Assembly: GCA_020543525.1 (NCBI GenBank)
Contig: JAHYIO010000033.1
Coordinates: 2,232,001 to 2,296,000, forward strand
From: Coriolopsis trogii
Lineage: Eukaryota; Basidiomycota; Agaricomycetes; Polyporales; Polyporaceae
DNA: 64,000 bases
Direction: 5' to 3'
Positions 43,722 through 54,406 of the stretch are shown one piece after another. Made by a program: the position numbers and the translations under genes. How positions within the stretch are numbered: the first letter of the stretch is position 1; the number at the start of each line of letters is the position of its first letter. A model generated the notes under the pieces. The model did no database searches. It saw nothing but the letters and a program-made list of their open reading frames with translations, and was not told where the DNA came from.

Positions 43722-44524
43722 CTAATTCTTCTCGTCGATGAACTTGAGGGAGATCGAGTTGACACAGTGCCGCTCGTCAGCTGATGGTAAGGGAGATCAT
43801 TACTGAGGTTCTCTGAAATAGGGAGAGCAACGTACTGGGAGTGGGAAAGCCCTCGCCCTTAAAGACGTGACCCAGATGTCCTCCGCAAGCAGCACAAGTG
43901 ATCTCCGTGCGGGTCATACCATACGAGCGATCCTCATGGCGATTCACCGCGCCAGGTATGGCTGTTCAGCACGTTCCCGATCAACACATATGCCACAGAT
44001 GTGCACATCACTCGTGAGACGCACCATCGAAGAACGCAGGCCATCCGCAACCGCTCTTGAACTTTGTCGTGCTCTTGTACAGCGGCGTTCCGCAACCTGC
44101 ACAGGCGTACACGCCCTCCTCATAGAACTTGTCGTACTGCCCGGTGCCGGCAGGCTCTGTGCCCTTCTGTCGTAGGATGCGGAACTGATGGGAACGACGC
44201 TCAGTGAGACAAGCAGCCATACCATCGAAGCGTAGCCGTACGTACCTGCTCGGGACTGAGAACAGCGCGCCATTCGCTCTCGCTCCTCGCTTTGCTTGAG
44301 TCGGACATAGTGTGCGGTGTGGTGTGGAATCCCCGATGTCGAACGACGAAGCTGGTAGGTGGTAGACTGGTAACTGACCGGCTAACCCCAGAACTTGACT
44401 TATGTATGCTTGTCCTGACAGCTGTGTGAGCGAGGCAGCGAGATGCTATGGGTGTTGAGACAGCGCTGCGAGCGGTCGTGGAAGAAAACAACATAGCATT
44501 AGCAGAGTTAGGTCTCCTGCTCAC
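43722..44524 (-). CDS. MXR2: Peptide-methionine (R)-S-oxide reductase MsrB
   Basis: Repairs methionine-R-sulfoxide in proteins using thioredoxin. The N-terminus is long, Ser/Thr/Arg-rich and free of acidic residues up to [11 protein letters not shown], so mitochondrial targeting is likely; the internal ATG of MSDSSKAR could start a cytosolic form. The MsrB domain has [49 protein letters not shown], then [20 protein letters not shown], giving both zinc CxxC pairs, and [18 protein letters not shown] with the catalytic Cys. Four exons or so. The stop is at 43722-43724. Confidence 0.94.
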
Positions 44525-44555
44525 TAATGCTCGCTAAGCCGCCCATACAGCGGGG

Positions 44556-44564
44556 ACCATCCGT
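44556..44564. repeat. Left 9-bp target duplication of small element
   Basis: ACCATCCGT, repeated exactly at 45423-45431. Confidence 0.75.
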
Positions 44565-45422
44565 GGGGACGGGCAGCGCCCGCTAGCCGGCGTCCAGTTC
44601 GCACGGGTCCAAGCGCGCACAGATATCGCGACGAAAGCTGATAACTCTGCGCAGGTCATCTAACCGAGATTAGGCCACTCAGAGACCTCTCTCGAATCAA
44701 ACTCCGACGGCTAACCGATCAATTTGGATGGTCTGTCGCTGAGAGCTGCATATCCGCATACGCTGAAAACAATGTCTCCGCATGTCGTATGCATAGTCAA
44801 ATTGTCCGTAGGGATGGAGATTACATGCACATAAGGTCCCAGGCCTTCAATGGTATTCTATGAGAGGAATTTCCATGTACACACACGAAGCCAGCATTCG
44901 CCTACTTTGCAGCAATGTAGAGCGGGAAGCTGGACCATCCACATGTCTGAGATAGCTAGTAGAAGGACATGGAGTAAGGGATATTAGAAAATTATGCTCT
45001 CACATAAACTTCTACACTGACTATATGTCTGAGCCCAAGAATTCGATGCAAGATACATGCATGCAGAGCTCGAGTTATGGGCGCCTAAATAGGGGCATTC
45101 TGGTATACTCAATATCTCTACGCTGAAGGGTTCCTGTCTGAATCGGCTCAGGAATGTTGTAGAGTACATACATATGTATCAAATAAACTCTTAGCATAGG
45201 AGATCAAGAGAGAAAAGACACGGGGATCTGGTTTACAAGGTATGTACCATCGCTCGTCTCGCTTACAGTGGCGCAATAGCGTGCCGAAGAATGCCGTGTG
45301 CTCGAGATAACTCACAGCAGTGACAGACGCTGAAAAGATTATCTCTGCTGTAGCCGAGGTCAGCCGAGGTCATAGACGCCTGGACGCCGGCTAGCTCGGT
45401 AAAGCGGGCGCTGCCCGTCCCC
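44565..45422. mobile_element. Non-autonomous DNA element, 858 bp, MULE-like (MITE)
   Basis: Both ends, read inward, begin GGGGACGGGCAGCGCCCGCT and share AGCCGGCGTCCAG; the left copy lacks a 10-bp segment present in the right (TTTACCGAGC or its shift). The element is flanked by perfect 9-bp direct repeats ACCATCCGT. A 9-bp duplication with GC-rich G-starting ends fits Mutator-like elements. The interior is AT-richer, with no transposase or other gene. It lies just upstream of the MsrB start (41 bp from ATG to element end), so it may affect that promoter. hAT (8-bp duplication) is a less good fit. Confidence 0.75.
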
Positions 45423-45431
45423 ACCATCCGT
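45423..45431. repeat. Right 9-bp target duplication of small element
   Basis: ACCATCCGT, identical to 44556-44564. The 357 bp from here to the next gene hold only its 3' UTR. Confidence 0.75.
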
Positions 45432-45788
45432 GCGGGGACAACGTCATTGTCCACGTGCTCTTCAAGGATGTTCCGTCCTCCGATCACCTCGATCGGGTCG
45501 CGGAGCACGTAATCGGGCTACCCACAACACTGCCACAAATAGCGTACGTATACCGTCCGCCCGCGGGCAACGGCACGGACTGTCATATATGTACTACACA
45601 TTCAGGCGGTCGACGTAGCATCTTGCGAAGATATACCATACGTATTAGATCGCTCGTACAATAGATAGGTAATCAATACACTGGACTATCGTACAGGTAA
45701 CACTGCCAGAGTGGGTCGCGAGGGATCGTAGCGGGACATCATCAGAACTCCATACTATGTAGATCAGTAGCATATCTGCAGGATGCAA

Positions 45789-48007
45789 TCACGAGATAGG
45801 TCCCCGTCTTGATGGAGGAAGAGCAGAGGGGAAGGACGGGTTGAACGCGCTCGAGGGTACAGACACGCTGACGGTGGGCGAGTCCGTGCGAGACAAACGG
45901 TACTCTCCGTCATGAGGCGCGCTCGCAATGTCGACCTCCTTCCCGTACGCTTGTTGCCCCGGTTTGGCACTATCGAGCGGAACGTCGTCATACCCTTCGC
46001 TACGTGCGGAGCCAATGGTGAACATCGGGCTGGCCGTCGTCGGGGCGGCGCTGACCAACGCAGAGAGCGGAGCTCCCCGGGATAGCCTGCCCTCCTCGTA
46101 GGTGATGATGTTCTTCTCCAAGTCTGTCGTGTAGGTGCTCGTCGCGTAGGCACTCTTCGTGTAGCCGCTTGCGCGCGAAGACGTATCACTCATCCTGGAC
46201 GACCGGAAGAGCCCCCTGACACTTCGCGGGAACACGCTGTGCACTGGGAGGACACGTCTGGTCGTCAGAAAAAGAACGACATTGACAAGCCCTAGATTGA
46301 GCAGAATGTCAGCTAAGCTCGTGAAATAGGCTCTTACAATGCAGACAGACCTGAAAGGAGGAAAATCGCGTCACTGCAGAGGTGAGTTAGAAATGCAGAC
46401 CCGGTCTCATGGCACGGATGGAGTGTACCTGACGACGGTGGCATAGAACGGCACTTCAAGGCCCGTCCATTCAGCGAAGCGACAGATCGCGATGGGCAAA
46501 AGCAAGACAGTGTAGGCCACCTGATAGCGTGAGGCGCATATTTAGTATGGTTTGGATCCGCGGTCGAGTCTCGTCCCGAGCTTACCGGGTACCTAAGATT
46601 CTCTCAACATTAACTCTAACCCACACTGCGTGAATAGCAGACGACTTACAGCAACATGCCCTTTGCTATCTTGACCACATGCGTGTCGACGCTCCTCGGG
46701 GCGGACTCCGAGAGGTCGCGGTTAAGGCGGAATCTGACACGCCAACCATGAACCAGGATGTTGCCTCTCAGCCTCAGGAAGACCAAGATGTACATGACGA
46801 AGCTCAGAAGCGCTGACAAGAACATCTGTAGGATCTTGTTCAATGATCACTGACGGTTGCGGAATGTAACAGCGATACTGACAATCATGTAGTCCAACCT
46901 GTTCAACAATAGTCAACATTGATGCAGATCCCACGTTGCCATGAATAGGATTGAAACATACGTGATGCGCTCAGAGGCATACTCATCCGATATCCAACAC
47001 CAGTATCCGGAGATCGCGTCTTGGATGTGTTAGTCTAAAAAAACAGGTACCTCGAGCGAGACGACTTACAAAAAGGGCCTGTCTCTGTCCTCTGGAGAGC
47101 AGCGGGACCAGTAGTAATGATAGCGGCGATCGCGGCCCATCCTCCCAGCATGGCGCTGAGAAGGACGTACCGCTTCAGTTTCCAGCGCAGGAAGAGGATC
47201 CAGAATGTGTTTACGGCGATGATCTGTGGGTCATGATTCACGATGAGTATATACTCGCGCCTATCAAGACCGCCCCATTGACACTCACCATTGACCTATA
47301 CACATGGGTGTAAGTCTGGAGCTATACGTGGGAGAGAAGCATTACCTACCAATATGCGTTCCCAACGTCAGCTACATGTTTGACAACGCCTGTTGTTCCT
47401 GAAGTAAGCGGCTCATAGGCTCGTAGAAAATCGCGTCACTTACCCTGAGCCGTGCAGTATGGCTCATAGGATACAGCCTTCTGGTTGACCCATCGAAAGC
47501 TCATGATGGATCCAACCGCTAAGACAAGTCAGCGTGATATGTCGAGACTGTATACAACGCCAGAACATGTTGACTTACTCTGTGCGACCTCACACAAGAG
47601 CATGGAGATGAAGTAGGCGGCGACATGACTGCGCACAAACAAGTTTCGTGACTGCGATTTGCGGGTATTGAACGCCGATATCTTGTTATTCCCTCCACGC
47701 TTGAGTCATCCTGCATATTCGAGTCGGTATAGATATAACTCACCGCTATGGCAAGGAGAAGTCCTGCGACTGCGGTGGCGGAGATGCAGGATATGATGGC
47801 GAGAACCTGCCAATCCAGCAAGGAACTTGAGAACTCAAGCGCAGTGATGTAGATAGACCATAAATCTTGTCTGCACAAGTGACGTACCATAACGCCGCTT
47901 GTCTCCTCTGCGGTATACGGCCTCTTCAAAACAAAGGTATGGCCGTTTGGTAGGATCGCCAGGACATCGTCAGAGTTGCGTGAATTACCGTAGTCCATGC
48001 TCGCCAT
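45789..48007 (-). CDS. Putative G-protein-coupled receptor-like 7TM protein
   Basis: Multi-exon membrane protein resembling the nutrient/cAMP-receptor-like GPCRs expanded in Agaricomycetes. The start at 48007 gives ASMDYGNSRNSDDVLAILPN. Membrane segments include VLAIISCISATAVAGLLLAI, AVNTFWILFLRWKLKRYVLL, MLGGWAAIAAIITTGPAAL, MFLSALLSFVMYILVFLRLR, then LLYPVAYTVLLLPIAICRF and DAIFLLSGLVNVVLFLTT. The basic loop between the fifth and sixth spans (RFRLNRDLSESAPRSVD) and the Ser/Thr-rich cytoplasmic tail of about 150 residues (from RRVLPVHSVFPRSVRGLF) fit a GPCR. About ten short exons, so exact borders are uncertain. The ligand cannot be read from sequence. Confidence 0.68.
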
Positions 48008-48633
48008 TCGAGATGTCAGACACGCTGGAGCTGACCCAAGAAGCAGTATTTATACACAAAGAAAGATTGAACAAGATAAACGCGAGAGCCCGCCCGCGGG
48101 AAAGAAGCAAAAAAGGCGGGGGTGGTGGAACGAAGGAAGAGGGGAAGAATAGCAGGCTCCGACTCGGATATGAAGTGGACGTCGGGCGGGATGCATAGTG
48201 TGTGGCGAGCCTGTGTCTGTGCAGGAACCATCACATTGGCGCACCGCCGGGCGCAGGCCGGGCGCGCTGTGGAAGATAAGGACAAGTGCCCGTGCTGCTG
48301 TCGGTGTATAGCATGCGGTGATGATGGTTCGGATCCAAAGTGTTTGAGCAGCGCCCAGAGCCCGGCGTTCACTGCCATATATGGATATACTGACCATCTG
48401 TCCTGGGCGTCTCTATTCCTTAACCTAGTTCGCACCTCCTCGGCAAGGCCCTCATCTTCATACCTCAATTGGTCACTTCTTGTGAGGGCTTTTGCTGTTA
48501 CTGCGCTGTCCAGGCATACATCTTTGTTGTAACCTCAACTACTCCTGCTGCCGAGAATTCAGCAGCCACGTCGCCTGCCGGGTCGGCACATTCCCTCACT
48601 CACCTAACTGGCAGTCCCTCATTGCTCACAACC
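48008..48633. promoter_or_regulatory. Divergent region GPCR-like gene / KIN28
   Basis: These 626 bp contain two promoters. A GC- and purine-rich block lies at 48,080-48,150. Open frames here have no domains. Confidence 0.4.
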
Positions 48634-50182
48634 ATGGATGCTGTGGAGAAAGCGAACGCCGAAAGGCAAAAACGATGGTAAGACTAGTAACCACTGCTCA
48701 GAATGGGAACCGTCACTCATAATGCGCAGGACCAAGGACCAGAAGATCGGTGAAGGTGCTTACGCCGTGGTATATCGAGGTCAGTACTATGAACATACCA
48801 TCCTCGCTGTCATTATGATACTCACTATATGCGCCTTTGTAGGAAGAGAGCTCGCGACGGGGCGAAAGGTAGCCATCAAGAAAATCAAAGTAGGACAATT
48901 CAAGGATGGTCTTGACATGTCTGCCGTCCGGGAAGTAAAGTTCCTCCGTGAACTGAAACACCAAAACGTCATTGAGGTCAGTAGACAGACAATATTGAAG
49001 CGTCAGGAGCGCAGTTCTGATAGCCTCTCCATCAGCTCCTCGACGTCTTCTCATCCAAGAAGAACTTGAACCTGGTCCTCGAGTTTCTTGACACAGATCT
49101 CGAACTCGTGATCAAAGACCGCACACTCGTTTTCCTGCCAGCGGACATCAAGAGCTGGATGGCGATGACCTTCCGTGGGCTTGAGTTCTGCCACCGCAAT
49201 TTCATCTTACACCGGGTCAGTCACTTTGTGGATGCATGGGCACGGCGCCACCGTTCCATTCACCGTCTCTTCGTCCCGCGCCTCACGTTGACACCGTTGC
49301 TACAGGATCTGAAGCCCAACAACTTGCTTATCGCCTCCGATGGACAACTGAAAATAGCTGATTTTGGTCTGGCGCGTGAATTTGCAGACCCTGGCTACAA
49401 GATGACATGCCAAGTCATTACTCGGTATACGAACATCTTCCATCCCGCCCGAGCGGCCGCTAATCATCTCAACTGTTGACTGCAGATGGTACCGACCGCC
49501 GGAGCTGCTCTGGGGCTGCAGGTATTACAGCACCGCCGTCGACATCTGGTCCGTCGGGTGCATCTTTGCAGAACTGATGTTGCGCACGCCATACCTGCCA
49601 GGCGAGACCGACATGGATCAACTCAAGACGATCTTCCGTGCACTCGGCACGCCCTCAGAGGAGGACTGGCCTGTAAGTCAACTTATGGCAAGACAGCCCC
49701 ATATCCTGCCTCCGCTCTAACTCACCTTCACATCGGTGCCAGGGCCACACCAAACTTCCAGACTATGTACCATGTGGACAATTCCCCAAGACGCCACTCC
49801 GCGATCTGTTCACCGCGGCAAGCGCCGACTGTCTCAACCTTCTCAGCAAATGCCTCACCTACGACCCCAAGCGTCGTATAAGCGCAAAAGACGTGAGCCG
49901 CACTCACAACCCCTGAACTGCCTCTGCTCACACGCCTCTCCGTCTGATCAGGCCCTCAACCACCCGTACTTCTTCGCCCTTCCTTACCCCTCCCACCCCT
50001 CGAAGCTGCCCAAGCCCGCCAAGAAGGACACTGGCATCCCGCTCGAAGAGGTCGACGGAAACGTCGAGGCGACAGGGCCCGGGCCTGCCGTCCAGGCGAA
50101 CCCGCCCAACAAACTCAAGCGCAAGCACTCTGCCGACCAGCTCGGTCGTCCTGTCGCCCGGCGGCTCGACTTCACAAAGTGA
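48634..50182 (+). CDS. KIN28: Cyclin-dependent kinase 7 (Kin28/Mcs6), TFIIH kinase
   Basis: Catalytic subunit of the CAK module of TFIIH that phosphorylates the RNA polymerase II C-terminal domain and may activate other CDKs. Kinase motifs: [15 protein letters not shown] (glycine loop), [20 protein letters not shown] with the catalytic Lys, [17 protein letters not shown] (here NVIE-LLDV), [14 protein letters not shown] (HRD), [14 protein letters not shown] (DFG), the T-loop [20 protein letters not shown] with the activating Thr, [20 protein letters not shown] and [20 protein letters not shown]. The C-terminal extension carries [20 protein letters not shown], as in CDK7, and a basic tail. The PSTAIRE-equivalent is DMSAVRE, characteristic of CDK7. 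Eight or so short introns. Confidence 0.95.
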
Positions 50183-50633
50183 CCCGCCACTCATCATACG
50201 TTTTCTCTCCGACCTTCGACCACCAGACACTCTCGCCGCACTTGACACTTTCGACAGAACCCATATGCACACTGTGAAGGGGAGATGCTCCGCAAGGACA
50301 AGAGTCCCTGCAAGGAGCGGAGGCATACGGCGCGTGCGCGTATGCTCCAATCTTCGTTGGGAGACCCACGACGGGCAATGCCCGATCGCACGAGACGGTC
50401 CGTACCGTACGTATGTACAACAGGTAACCACCGGATGTACTATACCGAATCAGTCACTATGTACCACAGAGATAAAATGTAGAGACGCGCTGGCAACAGA
50501 GAGCAGCAGGAGACAAATATGTAAAAAAACAAAGAAAGAGAACAGGCACATATTCAGAGAGAGCTAACACGGGGCAGAGATGCAGATAGAACACAATAAC
50601 ACAGGAAAAAGCAGCAGCAAGGAGACAGCAAGA
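50183..50633. other. Convergent 3' region KIN28 / nucleoporin
   Basis: These 451 bp hold the 3' UTRs of both genes. An A-rich stretch lies at 50,519-50,545. No gene is seen. Confidence 0.5.
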
Positions 50634-53318
50634 TCACCGCGGCGTGTCGCAGACAGTGCACTTCTCGGCGTCGACCGGATTGCTGAGCATACACACCGAG
50701 CACGACCACTGGCCCCCGGTAGGTTTCGGAGGAGGCTTCGCCCCCGCCGCAGCCCAGTCGAAGCCCTTCACAGCAGCCGGCTTCGGCTTGTCCACTCTCG
50801 GCTCCTCGCACACCGTGCACTTGCCCGCATCCGCCGGATTGACCAACATACACGTCGGGCACGTCCACGAGTCACCAGCAGGCTTCGTCGGCGGCTTCAT
50901 CCCGGCGGCTGCCCAGTTGAAGCCCCCGGAAGGCTTCGCAGGGGCAGCTGGTGCAGGTGGCTTCGAGAAGTCATAAGTTGGGAGCGACGAAGCGGGAGCG
51001 GCCATGGCAATCTGGCGTGCCTTCAACGTACTGGGGCCCGCGCCCGGAGAGGAGAGGGGCAGCACAAAGTCGTACTTCGGGAGGTCCTCCGGACGCATGG
51101 CAGCCACGAGAGCACGGGCATCCTGCGGCTTCCTCGTCTTCTCGGCGGGCTTCGTAGGCGGCGGCCCGAACGGAGAGTTCGCAGGCGCGGCGGCTGGAGT
51201 GGCCAGAGGATGTGGAGTGGAAGGGAAGGAGGTGAGGGCAGGAGTAGGCGAAAAGTCCATCTTCTCGTCCTTGTCTGCCTGAATGCTGAAGCGAAGCTTC
51301 GACGGGGCTTTAGGGGCAGACGACTTCAAGGGCGGGAAGCTTGTGCGAGCCCCACCAAAGGTAGGGAGCGACGTGCCGGGCGATGTCGAACGCTTCTTCT
51401 CTGACTTCTCCTCTCCGGGCTCGACGACCTCCGATGGCAGAGTGAAAGAGGGTCGGGACGAAAAGGAAGACATCTCCACATCCTCAACCTCCTCGACGGT
51501 GACGGGTGTCTTCTTGATCGGGACGTTCGGGGGCGAGTTCGCCTTGCGTTGTTTCTTAGGAGGAGAGGGCTGCTGCTCCTCGTCGGATACTTCTTCGACG
51601 GTGACTTTGTATCTACCATTCCTCCCATTAGTAACAGGCTCCGCGCCATTCAACCTAGTGCTCCGTCGCGGGGACGAAGACTCGGTAGGCGAAGTGGCCT
51701 TCTTTTCGGGCGACTTCGCGCCAACCAACTCCGGCGGTGGTCGTGACCGCTTGCTTCCCTGTTCACCATATGAGTCTTCCGGAATGTTACCGATGAGGTT
51801 ACGACATACCTTCGGGACAGTAGCTTCGATAATAGCCTGAGGAGTGAGCTCAGGTTCTTTCTTCTGAGCCTGAGCCTCGGCTTTGGCGGCAGCACGAGTC
51901 CTGCGAACTGGCTGCTTCCTCGCCGCAGGCTTGACCATCGGGTTCGCAGCCTCATACGGATTGACAAAGTCCGGCTTCTTGGGAGGCGTAACCTCCTTGA
52001 TAAGTTCCGTCATGAAACTCGCAGCACGGGTCTGCTTCGACGTGGGTTGCGGTGGGGAACGCTGTGGAGGTGAATCTGACTGGCTCCATGTTTGACGAAG
52101 AGGCGAGGGGTTGGCAGGTGCAGTTGGTTTGAGGCCAGTAGTACGAACGCGCGGTGTGGCAGGAGGTGGAGGCGCAAATGCACCATTTACACGACCGTTC
52201 GATTTGAGACCGTTCGTGGAGGCTGTTCCGTTCAACCCCGTAGAGATAGAGGTGGAAGCGTAGGATGTGGAGGTGGTAGGACCGTTTGTGGTAGGGCCAG
52301 CACGCTGTGGCGACGACGAAGAGGCGTCCTCACCAACACGCCTCCGCTTGCTATCCGCCTTTGGAGGCTCTGTTACGATCTTCATAGCTGGACGCGAAGG
52401 GGTGGCACCAAAGCTGGGTGATTGGTAGCGATTCCTTGGATGAGCACTTCCACCACCCTGCCAACGATAAGTGCCCATTGGGTTCTTCGCCAAGGTTTTG
52501 CGTCCATTCTGTGGACCGCTGGAGCCAGAGGGTTGTTGAGCTGGGGTGCCTGGAGAAAGGAAATTGACGGCGGGAGTGGCTGCTCGGCTTGGACTCTTCG
52601 AGAACCGGAACGGCTCCGGGTGATCGTCATCATCTGTTGGCAAAGATGAGAACGTGCCACGATAGAGACTACATAGATATCAATACCTTCCACACTCTCC
52701 TGAAGGAGTTGAACAAGTCCCACGAACTCAACATGGTTAAGCGGCCGTCCACCCTTCTCGCCCAAGAATTGCTGCACCTTCTTCATGTTGGCCGACGTCG
52801 AGGATTCCGAATCGTCACTCCGAGGGGAGGTACGGTTGTTGCCGTTTGCTTCGGCGGCAGGTGGTGATTGTGAGGTGGACTGTACGGGTGGTGGTGGCGG
52901 TCGGGTTGGTTGTGGGTCTTGGATGGTTACAGTGGTGGTTACAGGCCGTCCATACGCGTCCCTCTGGAGGGACTGGAGCTGCCCAAAACCACAAACATGA
53001 GAAGACAGAGGGAGGTTACGATGGAGATGGACGGACCTGCTGCCCTCGTTCTGCTAACCGGGTTGCAGCATCTCCTTCAGGCTGTTCTGGTTCATCCTCC
53101 TCCTCCGATCGAGACGCGAAGGGGTTGAGGTAACTCAATAGTCCAGATAGGCTCCATCCCTACGTCCATGTGAGTACGAGTTCATATGAAAAATGAGGCA
53201 TTGGAGCACGTACAGAAGACTTCTTCGCGGGCTGAGAATGAGGTCGCGCATACGGCGACGCGTGATTGTTCCGGGTGTGTCGGCGAGTGATTGTGTTGCG
53301 CACGACGCCGCTGCTCAT
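50634..53318 (-). CDS. Nuclear-basket nucleoporin with RanBP2 zinc fingers (Nup60/Nup1/Nup153-like)
   Basis: Exons 53318-53214, 53159-53037, 52978-52687 and 52633-50634 give 839 residues. The N-terminus is Arg-rich and followed by GWSLSGLLSYLNPFAS, an amphipathic helix like that anchoring Nup60/Nup1 to the inner nuclear membrane. The middle is disordered (Pro/Ser/Lys-rich) with basic stretches, and the sequence FVNPYEAANPMVKPAARKQP may be a binding motif. Two RanBP2-type zinc fingers close the protein: SWTCPTCMLVNPADAGKCTV and QWSCSVCMLSNPVDAEKCTV, each with four Cys. Each is preceded by a W-A-A-A-G-M/A-K-P-P repeat. A 51-nt stretch around 51,759-51,809 has perfect intron borders (GTATGT..CAG) and no stop, so an 822-residue spliced form is likely. 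Assignment to one yeast gene is not safe. Confidence 0.85.
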
Positions 53319-53596
53319 GATGCTCAAGAGCTCGTTTCAAGAGGCTGTATGCACGCGACGCCGAGGGAACAGCAGGGGAACGGAAGAAAGGGGAGAGTAC
53401 AAGAGAGAAGAGCTGTGGCGATCGCTTTGTCTCAGCAGCGTGGCTTGCATGAGCCACTCCCGAACGCCCATCGGGCCTGCCCTAAACACTTCCGGTCACG
53501 CCCTACCTACCATTCTTGGCATTCCGGCGCTTAACACACAGCAGCCTCTCATCATTGTCCTCGTCGTCGAACGTGCCGCCGCCGCTGTAGACGACA
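53319..53596. promoter_or_regulatory. Divergent promoter nucleoporin / complex I subunit
   Basis: These 278 bp between two start codons must hold both promoters. No clear TATA box. Confidence 0.45.
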
Positions 53597-54325
53597 ATGC
53601 CGACCAAGGTGGTGGAGACACCCTACCCACTCATTGACGCGGACCCTCATGCAGGCCGTGTAATCCGCTACATGCGTCCGTCGGACTACGCCGTCTGGGC
53701 GGGTGCAACCGGCGGGTTCCCAACTCTCTTGTACTTGTGGGGTATGTTCGACTGCTTTGTCTTTGTCGCGACAGCCTAGTAACAATGAAGTAATACAATA
53801 GATAAGTGGGATCCCTCAAATCTGAAGATTAGGTCGCAATTGCGCCTCGGTGGGCTCCTTGGGTTCGTCGGAGGGTTCCTCATGGCGTACCAGAGGTCAA
53901 GCTGTAAGTCTTGTTCTTTCTATGTCCCTAACGTCACTCACATATGGTGAACGCTGAAGTCCGGTTCTGGGGATGGACCGAGAACAAGCGCGAAGAGCAG
54001 AAGGACTTTGCTGAATTGTCTGACCGCGCCAGACGCGGTCTGCCTCTCTATGGCGAGTCTGACCAGCCCGAGTGGATCCAGGGTGCTGCCTACCGCAACT
54101 CGGCTTTCTCTCAGCTCAAATTGCGTATGTCTTTACCTTCGTGTCAATGCTCCGATTATTGCTAACGCGTCCCCCCAGATCTCTTCCCTATGTGAGTGTC
54201 GGTTTCGATTGAGATTCCTGCACTCGTTCATTTTTGACAGGCTCAACCTGGTCAACCACCCACACCACGGCACGGACCCGGAGAAGTACAAGCCCAAAGA
54301 CGATTCTTCGTCTTCGTCTTCGTAG
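53597..54325 (+). CDS. NADH:ubiquinone oxidoreductase 21 kDa-type accessory subunit
   Basis: Accessory membrane-arm subunit of fungal mitochondrial complex I. The start gives PTKVVETPYPLIDADPHAGR, the N-terminal signature, then VIRYMRPSDYAVWAGATGGF with the first membrane segment. The second exon has LRLGGLLGFVGGFLMAYQRS (second membrane segment) and the third VRFWGWTENKREEQKDFAEL, ending GAAYRNSAFSQLK. A 13-nt exon (54179-54191) encodes HLFPM across its joints and links to LNLVNHPHHGTDPEKYKP. The tail is poly-Ser. Five exons or more. Confidence 0.88.
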
Positions 54326-54406
54326 ATACAGTCGGAATGCGATTCTAGTGACCTATGCTCCGCGTGACATGACCTGACGGATCTGAAGGATGCTCCAGTC
54401 AATATC

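Noticed and set aside
50580..51404. 274-codon plus-strand frame over the nucleoporin
   Set aside because: Antisense to zinc-finger and low-complexity coding sequence; no start context or domain.
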